DNA of 7,644 nucleotides from Clostridia bacterium (GCA_017622395.1 JAGARF010000065.1:1-7644), one strand, 5' to 3'. Shown: positions 1 through 4,747, counted from the first letter of the stretch. The notes: generated by a model not told the origin, from the letters alone. Program-made: numbers and translations.

Positions 1-112
1 AATCTCCTCCTATTAAATTAAGAACTCTGTTTGCACAGTAAATTTCATCTTCCTTTTCAATAAGATTGCAATTAACTGCATAATCAATAAGCTCAGACAA
101 ATATTTGTTCAT
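1..112 (-). CDS. galT: Probable galactose-1-phosphate uridylyltransferase, N-terminal fragment
   Basis: Only the first 37 codons are in the window; the gene runs off the left edge. The start is the ATG at 112-110, preceded by the ribosome site GAGGTGA (124-118) five bases upstream. The visible peptide begins MNKYLSELIDYAVNCNLI and continues EKEDEIYCANRVLNLIGGD. From memory, this pattern (ELIDYA, a short Leu-Ile step, EEDxIYxxNRxLxLL) is how the Firmicutes-type UDP-glucose--hexose-1-phosphate uridylyltransferases begin. That enzyme exchanges UDP-glucose and galactose-1-phosphate in the cytosolic Leloir pathway. No catalytic motif is visible because the fragment is too short, so the call rests on the N-terminal pattern alone. 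The gene has its own promoter overlapping the terminator of the neighbouring phage-like operon. Confidence 0.62.
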   Translation of the reverse strand, partial: MNKYLSELIDYAVNCNLIEKEDEIYCANRVLNLIGGD

Positions 113-131
113 AACTCTCACCTCTTTTACT

Positions 132-160
132 ATTATATAACAAAAAAGTGCTCAAAACAA
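132..160 (-). promoter_or_regulatory. Promoter of galT, embedded in the upstream terminator
   Basis: Reading leftward, TTGTTT (160-155) is followed after 17 bp by a perfect TATAAT (137-132). The -35 hexamer matches TTGACA at four of six positions. Transcription would start near 125, leaving a leader of only about 12 bases that begins at the ribosome site. The -35 element occupies the loop of the terminator hairpin of the preceding operon, and the spacer covers its second arm and T-tract. Confidence 0.6.
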
Positions 161-168
161 GAGCACTT
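142..168 (-). terminator. Intrinsic terminator of the leftward phage-like operon
   Basis: Reading leftward, an 8-bp perfect stem (AAGTGCTC at 168-161 with GAGCACTT at 153-146) encloses a 7-base loop and runs into a T-rich tract (147-142). The stop codon of the DUF1492-like gene (169-167) overlaps the first arm. A second copy of AAAAGTGC at 178-171 could pair alternatively with the 3' arm. It separates the phage-like operon from galT. Confidence 0.8.
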
Positions 169-535
169 ATGCACTTTTATAATATTTTTTTAATTCTTCC
201 ACAGCTTTTGAGTGCATTCGCACGATATGTCTGGTTGAGTAGTGAAGCTTGTCTGCTATAGCCTCCACATTAAGACAGCAAATATACTTGTATTCAAGCA
301 CAGATCTTAAGATTGCATCTTCCACCTTTTCTATGAGCTCTATGGCTTTCATCTGTGTACGAATTTCGTCATTTATAGCATTTTTCAGTTTTTTATGCTC
401 GTCTTTGAGCTTTTTCAGGAGAGAGGTGTCTGTTGTGATAGAAATATTTTCTTCTATTGTATTTAATATTTCTTTTTTCGCCTGAATACTGTGGTTTAAT
501 TTATATGAGTTGTTAAGAAAATCTTTGATGTTCAT
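167..535 (-). CDS. DUF1492-like phage transcription regulator (sigma region 4-type helix-turn-helix)
   Basis: A 122-residue cytoplasmic protein with two visible parts. Residues about 15-75 are rich in Lys, Glu, Leu and Ile and probably form a coiled coil. Residues about 78-120 read as ILRSVLEYKYI, then LNVEAIADKLHYSTRHIVRMH and AVEELKKYY, which is the layout of a sigma-70 region 4-like helix-turn-helix. This is typical of the DUF1492 family in Firmicutes phages, which is related to ArpU/RinA-type late-gene activators. That assignment is from memory of the family. The start is the ATG at 535-533, with AAGGAG six bases upstream. The start overlaps the stop of the previous gene by four bases (ATGA), so translation is probably coupled. 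It is the last gene of the leftward operon, followed directly by a terminator. In phages such genes usually sit next to terminase genes; none is present here, so any target lies elsewhere. Confidence 0.75.
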   Translation of the reverse strand: MNIKDFLNNSYKLNHSIQAKKEILNTIEENISITTDTSLLKKLKDEHKKLKNAINDEIRTQMKAIELIEKVEDAILRSVLEYKYICCLNVEAIADKLHYSTRHIVRMHSKAVEELKKYYKSA

Positions 536-840
536 TGAATTCTCCTTTCCTTTTTATACTCAGGACAGTTTTTAATGATATAGCTGTCTAAAACAGCACC
601 AATATAAAAATTCCCTTTGATTTTTATTTTCTTAGCCTCCCATCCTTCTACAGGAGTAAGGCTTCTTGACCAGCTGCAACCTCCGCAGGCATTCTCACAA
701 GACCAGCAAAGAGTTTCCTTTCCTCGTCTTTTTTGAGGTTTTCCTGTTCCCTGATATCTTCTTCTGCAGGTGTTTGAACAGAATTTAACTGCATTTGTAG
801 TATTGAATTTCTTTCCGCACACGGGACAAACTTTAATCAT
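532..840 (-). CDS. Cys-rich zinc-finger-like phage protein
   Basis: A 102-residue protein starting MIKVCPVCGKKF. Cysteines are spaced as two candidate metal sites: C5/C8 with C21/C25 (CPVC, then FCSNTC followed by RRRYQ), and C45/C48 with C52/C55 (CWSC and CGGC). The tail has SWSRSLTPVEGWEA and, near the end, NCPEY. From memory, the combination of a CxxC ribbon, CGGCSWSR and a closing CPEY/CPEF is common in small clostridial prophage proteins encoded next to DUF1492 genes; no biochemical role is known to me. I place the start at the ATG 840-838, because AAAGGA lies nine bases upstream of it. An in-frame TTG at 849-847 sits directly against that ribosome site and is less likely. The start overlaps the upstream small gene by 8 bp and the end overlaps the DUF1492-like gene by 4 bp. 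Confidence 0.75.
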   Translation of the reverse strand: MIKVCPVCGKKFNTTNAVKFCSNTCRRRYQGTGKPQKRRGKETLCWSCENACGGCSWSRSLTPVEGWEAKKIKIKGNFYIGAVLDSYIIKNCPEYKKERRIQ

Positions 841-985
841 ATGTATCAATCCTTTCTATTCTTAAGCATTGGCAATAGGGGCAGACACCAAAAATTTCAT
901 AGGGTTGTTCGGGGCACTGAGTGTGTATTTCCTTTAAAAACTCAGGTGTTTCAAACTCCTCGCTGCATTTTTCACATTTAAACAT
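833..985 (-). CDS. Small CxxC protein, first gene of the leftward phage-like operon
   Basis: A 50-residue reading frame. The ATG at 985-983 is preceded by a strong ribosome site, AAGGAG at 996-991, five bases upstream. The protein starts MFKCEKCSEEF and contains CPYCQC at residues 35-40, giving a C4/C7 plus C35/C38 pair with extra C24, H21 and C40, so it is probably a small zinc ribbon. The stop codon lies 8 bp inside the next gene (ATGATTAA overlap), which supports genuine coupled translation. It is the first gene after the leftward consensus promoter, with a leader of about 35 bases. Similar short phage proteins are known, but I cannot assign a function. A role as a Cro-like or anti-repressor partner of the divergent repressor is possible only by position. 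Confidence 0.72.
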   Translation of the reverse strand: MFKCEKCSEEFETPEFLKEIHTQCPEQPYEIFGVCPYCQCLRIERIDTYD

Positions 986-1009
986 TTTTTCTCCTTACGA
1001 TTTGCGTTA

Positions 1010-1024
1010 ATATGAATTACATTC
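1010..1024 (-). promoter_or_regulatory. Operator-like site 1
   Basis: On the minus strand this reads GAATGTAATTCATAT, a GAA-N5-TTC core with the same CATAT flank as sites 2 and 4. It covers the predicted start point of the leftward transcript. It is probably bound by the adjacent XRE repressor; that is inferred from repetition and position. Confidence 0.6.
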
Positions 1025-1026
1025 AC

Positions 1027-1055
1027 ATTATAGTTGAACGAAATTCATATGTCAA
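1027..1055 (-). promoter_or_regulatory. Leftward promoter of the phage-like operon
   Basis: Reading leftward, TTGACA (1055-1050), a 17-bp spacer, then TATAAT (1032-1027): both hexamers are perfect consensus. Transcription would start near 1020, inside operator-like site 1, and the spacer contains operator-like site 2. Such a strong promoter would need firm repression to stay silent. Confidence 0.85.
1036..1050 (+). promoter_or_regulatory. Operator-like site 2, inside the leftward promoter
   Basis: GAACGAAATTCATAT, matching site 4 at 12 of 15 positions. It lies between the -35 and -10 elements of the leftward promoter, a position where a bound repressor would block RNA polymerase. Confidence 0.65.
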
Positions 1056-1064
1056 CAAAAATGT

Positions 1065-1079
1065 GAAAAATATTCAAAT
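1065..1079 (+). promoter_or_regulatory. Operator-like site 3, weaker copy
   Basis: GAAAAATATTCAAAT keeps the GAA-N5-TTC core but has AAAT instead of ATAT in the flank. It lies between the two promoters, just upstream of both -35 elements. Because it is AT-rich it is the least certain of the four. Confidence 0.4.
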
Positions 1080-1085
1080 TTTCTA

Positions 1086-1114
1086 TTGACAAAATTGAAT
1101 AAAATTCATATAAT
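1086..1114 (+). promoter_or_regulatory. Rightward promoter of the repressor/peptidase pair
   Basis: TTGACA (1086-1091), a 17-bp spacer and TATAAT (1109-1114), both perfect consensus. Transcription is expected near 1121, the first base of the ribosome site GAGGTGA (1121-1127), so the leader would be only about 12 bases. Confidence 0.85.
1097..1111 (+). promoter_or_regulatory. Operator-like site 4, inside the repressor promoter
   Basis: GAATAAAATTCATAT with a perfect inverted core (GAAT-N3-ATTC). It lies in the spacer of the rightward promoter and runs into its -10 element, consistent with autoregulation of the repressor gene. Confidence 0.65.
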
Positions 1115-1132
1115 ATATTTGAGGTGATATTG

Positions 1133-1477
1133 GTGAAGTTAAGAGAAATCAGAAAAGCGAAAGGACTCACTCAGAAGGAGCTGGCGGAAATAGTTGGTGT
1201 GGACACCTCCAGTATCAGCAAATATGAAAAAGGGGTTGCTGAACCTTCATATGTGGTATTAAAGAAACTTGCAGGTGCGCTTGGTGTTTCTATAGACAGT
1301 TTTTCAGATGTTGAAATTGAAATGAATGACACTGAGCAGGAATTCCTTGAACATTTAAGAACAAATCGCAAGTTCAGAATTCTTTTTGATAAGCTTAAAA
1401 ATGCAAAAGATGAGGACTTAAATACCATTATTGCAATTCACAATGCTTTGAGAGAAACAAATACAAGTTTTGAGTAA
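1133..1477 (+). CDS. XRE-family transcriptional repressor (phage CI/ImmR-like)
   Basis: A 114-residue cytoplasmic DNA-binding protein. Residues 1-60 are a classic HTH_3/XRE domain: REIRKAKGLTQKELAEIVGV, then the recognition helix region TSSISKYEKG, then PSYVVLKKLAGALGVSIDSF. The C-terminal 50 residues (EFLEHLRTNRKFRILFDKL and onward) form a helical tail of unknown function, probably for dimerisation or for recognition by the neighbouring peptidase. Start choice: GTG at 1133 lies six bases after AGGTG (1122-1126). An upstream in-frame GTG at 1124 would lie within the ribosome site itself, and TTG at 1130 is only three or four bases away, so both are less likely. It is transcribed away from a phage-like operon, with four operator-like repeats between the two, and is followed 31 bp later by an ImmA-like peptidase gene. 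This is the usual layout of a lysogeny-type switch. Confidence 0.88.
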   Translation: MKLREIRKAKGLTQKELAEIVGVDTSSISKYEKGVAEPSYVVLKKLAGALGVSIDSFSDVEIEMNDTEQEFLEHLRTNRKFRILFDKLKNAKDEDLNTIIAIHNALRETNTSFE

Positions 1478-1493
1478 CCACAATATATAGTGA
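1478..1493 (+). promoter_or_regulatory. NrdR-box-like sequence between repressor and peptidase genes
   Basis: The sequence CCACAATATATAGTGA matches the published NrdR consensus as I recall it (aCaCwAtATaTwGtgt) at 14 of 16 positions, including the near-perfect inverted core CAC-N8-GTG. It sits alone in the gap between the XRE and ImmA-like genes, about 270 bp from the pair at the nrdD promoter. NrdR normally needs two boxes in phase, so function here is doubtful. Confidence 0.35.
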
Positions 1494-1508
1494 TAAAGGA
1501 AAATTGAA

Positions 1509-1715
1509 ATGGAAAGAATTTTTACACGATTGGTTGATCTCCCATTAACAATAAGAGGCTACACAAGTCTTGATCCCGATGGAAATTATAACATTTATTT
1601 AAACTCAAGATTATCCCTTGAACAACAAAGAAAAACCTATAAACACGAGCTTACACACATACAAAGGGACGATTTTGCGGATTTTAAGACTCTTGCCGAG
1701 GCAGAAAGTTTTTGA
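1509..1715 (+). CDS. Small ImmA/IrrE-type metallopeptidase
   Basis: A 68-residue protein with the zinc-peptidase motif HELTH at residues 46-50, preceded by LSLEQQRKTYK. A late Glu-rich stretch (AEAES, residues 63-67) is placed where the family keeps its third zinc ligand. The N-terminus LVDLPLTIRGYTSLDPDGNY resembles short clostridial phage members. Well-studied relatives such as ICEBs1 ImmA are much longer, so this is a minimal form; the reading frame has no obvious frameshift, and I take it as complete. The ATG start has AAAGGA eight bases upstream. In known pairs the peptidase cleaves the XRE repressor next door and triggers induction. The order repressor-peptidase with a 31-bp gap suggests the same here, by inference. 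No terminator is seen before the nrdD promoter. Confidence 0.78.
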   Translation: MERIFTRLVDLPLTIRGYTSLDPDGNYNIYLNSRLSLEQQRKTYKHELTHIQRDDFADFKTLAEAESF

Positions 1716-1734
1716 TATATTTTGCGAAAAACTC

Positions 1735-1763
1735 TTGACAAAAAGCGAGAAATACTATATATT
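1735..1763 (+). promoter_or_regulatory. Promoter of the anaerobic ribonucleotide reductase operon
   Basis: TTGACA (1735-1740), a 17-bp spacer and TATATT (1758-1763). It starts 20 bp after the peptidase stop codon. Transcription would start near 1770, giving a leader of about 47 bases that contains the second NrdR-like box. Confidence 0.75.
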
Positions 1764-1767
1764 GTAT
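1752..1767 (+). promoter_or_regulatory. NrdR box 1, overlapping the nrdD -10 element
   Basis: ATACTATATATTGTAT matches 14 of 16 positions of the recalled NrdR consensus and covers the -10 hexamer. NrdR is the ATP-cone repressor of ribonucleotide reductase genes in most bacteria and usually binds paired boxes about three helical turns apart. The partner box starts 33 bp downstream. Confidence 0.62.
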
Positions 1768-1784
1768 ATACGACTTCTAAAAAA

Positions 1785-1800
1785 ACACAATATATACAAA
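1785..1800 (+). promoter_or_regulatory. NrdR box 2, in the nrdD leader
   Basis: ACACAATATATACAAA matches the recalled consensus at 12 of 16 positions, with a perfect left half and a degraded right half. The 17-bp gap to box 1 puts both on nearly the same helix face, the arrangement known for NrdR operators (usually 15-16 bp). Confidence 0.52.
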
Positions 1801-1816
1801 AAATATGGGGGATAAA

Positions 1817-4087
1817 ATGGATAAGATAAGAAAAAGAAACGGCAGTCTTGTAGACTTTGATTCTATTAAGATTTTAAGTGCCATCAACAAGGCAAACAAG
1901 GCTGTTGTAGGAGAAAAAATGTCAAGCACAGACCTTTCATATCTTACAGAAAAGGTTGTAGCTAAAATTGATATGCTTGACGAATGCAGCGTTGAACAGG
2001 TACAAGATATAGTAGAAGAAATGCTTATCAAGTACGATTATGCAAAAACAGCAAAGGCATACATTCTTTACAGAGCGGAGCACACAAAAACCAGACAGGC
2101 TGAATCAGACCTTATGGAGATTTACAACGAGCTTACATACTCAGCTGCCAAGGATGCGGATATTAAGAGAGAAAATGCTAATATCGACGCAGACACAGCA
2201 ATGGGTACAATGCTTAAATACGGCTCTGAGGGTGCAAAATATTATGTAGATAATTATGTTCTTCCAAAGGATGTTGCACAGGCTCACATTTTAGGCGATA
2301 TTCACATTCACGACAAAGACTTTTATATGCTTACAGAAACCTGCTGTCAGATTGACCTTCTTAAGTTATTTAAAGGCGGTTTCTGCACAGGTCACGGCTA
2401 TTTAAGAGAACCAAACAGCATTTTAAGCTATGCATCACTTGCCTGCATTGCTATTCAGGCAAACCAGAACGAAATGCACGGCGGACAGAGCGTTCCGAAC
2501 TTTGACTATTCTATGGCTCCGGGTGTTGCAAAAACCTTTGCAAAAGAATATTTTATTGCAGCAGCTCAGAATCTTGAAATAAGACTTGATATAGAAACAG
2601 AAAGAGCAGAAGAAATCTGTGCAGAGCTTAAAAAAGAGGTTGGAGTTCCAAAGCTTGCAGATAAAGACGAATACTTTGAAAAAATTAAAGACCTTTTAAT
2701 AAAGAAGGCAGATACAGACGAAAAAACAGCCAAGGCTATTCACGAAAATGCTTTCAAAACAGCTTATAAAAAGACAGACAAGGCAACATATCAGGCTATG
2801 GAAGCATTTATCCATAACCTTAACACAATGAATTCAAGAGCAGGCGCACAGGTTCCGTTCAGCTCAATTAACTACGGAACAGACACATCTGAAGAAGCAA
2901 GAATGGTTGTAAGAAACCTTCTCCTTGCAACTGATGCAGGTCTTGGAAACGGTGAAACACCTATTTTCCCTGTTCAGATTTTCAAGGTTAAAGAGGGACT
3001 TAACTACAACGAAGGGGATAAAAACTATGACCTCTTCAAGCTTGCAATCAAAACATCAGCAAAGAGATTGTTCCCTAACTTCAGCTTTATTGATGCACCA
3101 TTTAATCTTCAGTATTATATCCCTGGTGATTATAACACAGAGGTTGCATATATGGGTTGCAGAACAAGAGTTATGGGTAACCACTATGACCCAACCAAGC
3201 AGGTAACTTGCGGCAGAGGTAACTTAAGCTTCACATCAATCAACCTGCCAAGACTTGGTATTAAAGCTGAGGGAGATATTTCAAAGTTCTATGAAGAGCT
3301 TGACAGAATGATGGAGCTTGTTTCAAGACAGCTTCTCCACAGATTTAAAATTCAGGCTGCTAAAAAAGGCAGAAACTATCCGTTCCTTATGGGACAGAAC
3401 ATTTGGATTGATTCAGAAGATATCGGTGTTGATGACAGCATTGGCGAAATCATTAAAAACGGAACACTCAGTATCGGCTTTATCGGTCTTGCTGAAACAC
3501 TTAAGGCACTTTGCGGTAAGCATCACGGTGAAAGTGAAGAGGCAGCAAAGCTTGGTCTTGAAATTGTAGCACATATGAGAAAGTTCTGTGATATTAAGTC
3601 AGACTTAACAGGTCTTAACTTCACACTTCTTGCAACTCCTGCAGAAGGACTTTCAGGAAGATTTGTAAGAATAGATAAACAGAAATTCGGAAGCATTGAA
3701 GGTGTAACAGATAAGGATTACTATACAAACTCATTCCATGTTCCTGTTTACCACAACATTAAAGCTTTTGACAAAATCAGAATTGAAGCACCATACCACA
3801 ACTTAACAAACGCAGGTCATATCAGTTATGTTGAGCTTGATGGTGATGTTTGCAAAAACTTAGAAGCATTTGAACAGATTGTAAGATGTATGAAAGAACA
3901 GGGAATCGGCTACGGCTCAGTTAACCATCCTGTAGACAGAGACCCAATCTGCGGATACACAGGCGTAATTGATGATGTTTGCCCAAGATGCGGAAGACGC
4001 GAAGGCGAACCTGTATCAATTGAAAAACTCAATGAACTTAGAAAGATGTATCCAAATGTTCCAACAGAGTATGACTTCAATCGTTAA
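1817..4087 (+). CDS. nrdD: Anaerobic ribonucleoside-triphosphate reductase, catalytic chain lacking the glycyl-radical end
   Basis: Class III ribonucleotide reductase, which makes deoxyribonucleotides from ribonucleoside triphosphates without oxygen. The start at 1817 is preferred because GGGGGA (1807-1812) is a good ribosome site for it; the ATG at 1805 overlaps that site. Visible parts of the 756 residues: an ATP-cone (about 2-90, KRNGSLVDFDSIKIL); the core with HIHDKDFY, TCCQIDL (C176/C177), NEMHGGQSVPNFD, NTMNSRAGAQVPFSSINYG and YMGCRTRV (C448), which hold the expected catalytic cysteines; and a zinc region near the end with C712, C722 and C725. The odd point is that the chain stops about 30 residues after the zinc site (MYPNVPTEYDFNR, then TAA) and has no RxxGY radical motif. 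That motif is in the next small gene, 17 bp downstream and in another reading frame. The usual first Cys of the zinc site also appears to be Asp. Confidence 0.95.
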   Translation: MDKIRKRNGSLVDFDSIKILSAINKANKAVVGEKMSSTDLSYLTEKVVAKIDMLDECSVEQVQDIVEEMLIKYDYAKTAKAYILYRAEHTKTRQAESDLMEIYNELTYSAAKDADIKRENANIDADTAMGTMLKYGSEGAKYYVDNYVLPKDVAQAHILGDIHIHDKDFYMLTETCCQIDLLKLFKGGFCTGHGYLREPNSILSYASLACIAIQANQNEMHGGQSVPNFDYSMAPGVAKTFAKEYFIAAAQNLEIRLDIETERAEEICAELKKEVGVPKLADKDEYFEKIKDLLIKKADTDEKTAKAIHENAFKTAYKKTDKATYQAMEAFIHNLNTMNSRAGAQVPFSSINYGTDTSEEARMVVRNLLLATDAGLGNGETPIFPVQIFKVKEGLNYNEGDKNYDLFKLAIKTSAKRLFPNFSFIDAPFNLQYYIPGDYNTEVAYMGCRTRVMGNHYDPTKQVTCGRGNLSFTSINLPRLGIKAEGDISKFYEELDRMMELVSRQLLHRFKIQAAKKGRNYPFLMGQNIWIDSEDIGVDDSIGEIIKNGTLSIGFIGLAETLKALCGKHHGESEEAAKLGLEIVAHMRKFCDIKSDLTGLNFTLLATPAEGLSGRFVRIDKQKFGSIEGVTDKDYYTNSFHVPVYHNIKAFDKIRIEAPYHNLTNAGHISYVELDGDVCKNLEAFEQIVRCMKEQGIGYGSVNHPVDRDPICGYTGVIDDVCPRCGRREGEPVSIEKLNELRKMYPNVPTEYDFNR

Positions 4088-4104
4088 TTGAAAGGAGAAT
4101 TATT

Positions 4105-4245
4105 ATGAAAAACGAAGTAGGAAAAGGCGTAGGTTTTGAAAGAATAAGAAGAATAACAGGTTACCTTGTTGGTACACTTGTCCGTTTTAACGATGCTAAA
4201 AGAGCAGAGGAAAAGGACAGAGTTAAGCATGCAGCAACAAAATAA
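4105..4245 (+). CDS. Stand-alone glycyl-radical segment of the anaerobic ribonucleotide reductase
   Basis: A 46-residue protein: MKNEVGKGVGFERIRR, then ITGYLVGTLVRFNDAKRAEE and KDRVKH. The segment from FERIRRITGYLVG to DRVKH is, from memory, the extreme C-terminus of ordinary clostridial NrdD, with the radical glycine at position 19 here (ITGY). It has its own start codon and an excellent ribosome site (AAAGGAG at 4091-4097, seven bases upstream). It lies in a different frame from nrdD, whose end is a clean TAA, so this looks like an encoded split rather than a simple nonsense change. A one-off assembly frameshift is the main alternative, but the ribosome site argues against it. The protein presumably docks with the NrdD chain and is activated by NrdG, encoded just after it with a 17-bp overlap. 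Confidence 0.88.
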   Translation: MKNEVGKGVGFERIRRITGYLVGTLVRFNDAKRAEEKDRVKHAATK

Positions 4246-4732
4246 TCTTAGATTATGCGGAATTGAACCGGAGTCCATCGTAGATGGACCCGGTTTCCGT
4301 TATGTGGTCTTTGTTCAGGGCTGTCCTCACAATTGCAAAGGCTGCCACAATCCTCAATCCCACGCCTTTGACGGCGGATATGACAGAAGCATTGAAAGTA
4401 TAATTGAAGAAATTAAAGAAAACCCCCTACTGACAGGTGTTACCTTTTCAGGGGGAGAGCCTTTCTGTCAGGCAGAGGGACTTTATAATCTGGCTGTTGA
4501 AGTTAAAAAGCTGAATAAAAATATTTATGTATATTCAGGCTTTACCTATGAACAGCTTATAAAAAAAGAAGACCCGTATATTAAAAAGCTTTTAAGTGTT
4601 TGCGATGTTTTAATAGACGGACCTTATGTTGAGGAAAAAAGAAATCTGCTTTTAAAGTTCAGAGGCAGTGAAAACCAGAGAATAATCGATTTGAAACAAT
4701 CAAACGAAAAACCCTTTTGTATAGAAATATAA
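4229..4732 (+). CDS. nrdG: Anaerobic ribonucleotide reductase activating protein (radical SAM)
   Basis: A 167-residue [4Fe-4S] radical-SAM activase, the normal size for NrdG. It cleaves S-adenosylmethionine and abstracts hydrogen from the reductase glycine. Visible features: SIVDGPGFRYVVFVQGC leading into CPHNCKGC (C32, C36, C39), which binds the cluster; FSGGEPF at 73-79, the SAM-binding GGEP; VYSGFTYEQL; DVLIDGPYVEE; and KFRGSENQRIID near the end. The start is the ATG at 4229, giving MQQQNNLRLCGIEPES. Frames extending upstream run through the glycyl-radical gene and are artefacts. A possible ribosome site AAGGA (4213-4217) is 11 bases away, rather far, so translation may depend on coupling to the 17-bp overlapping upstream gene. 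The stop codon lies inside the operon terminator. Confidence 0.95.
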   Translation: MQQQNNLRLCGIEPESIVDGPGFRYVVFVQGCPHNCKGCHNPQSHAFDGGYDRSIESIIEEIKENPLLTGVTFSGGEPFCQAEGLYNLAVEVKKLNKNIYVYSGFTYEQLIKKEDPYIKKLLSVCDVLIDGPYVEEKRNLLLKFRGSENQRIIDLKQSNEKPFCIEI

Positions 4733-4747
4733 AAGGGCTTTTTTCTT
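4712..4747 (+). terminator. Intrinsic terminator of the nrd operon
   Basis: An 11-bp stem with one G-U pair (4712-4722 with 4727-4737, CCCTTTT opposite AAAAGGG), a four-base loop and a T-tract TTTTTT from 4739. The nrdG stop codon (4730-4732) is in the right arm, so the last codons of nrdG form the hairpin. Confidence 0.88.

Noticed and set aside
1707..1733. Possible hairpin terminator after the peptidase gene (AGTTTTT with AAAAACT)
   Set aside because: The stem is seven mostly A-T pairs with a 13-base loop, and no T-tract follows; the downstream bases form the nrdD -35 element instead.
120..1800. att-like direct repeats flanking the phage-like module
   Set aside because: Comparing the left edge (120-200) and right edge (1700-1800) by eye showed only AT-rich resemblance and no repeat long enough to support an integration site.
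1618..1815. 65-codon plus-strand frame overlapping the peptidase and the nrdD promoter
   Set aside because: It is out of frame with the HELTH gene, covers the promoter and NrdR boxes, and its protein is a Lys/Tyr-rich string with no family pattern.
4166..4228. Upstream extension of nrdG
   Set aside because: These codons lie out of frame within the glycyl-radical gene; the NrdG family starts near MxxxNxLRLxGIxxES, which fits the ATG at 4229.
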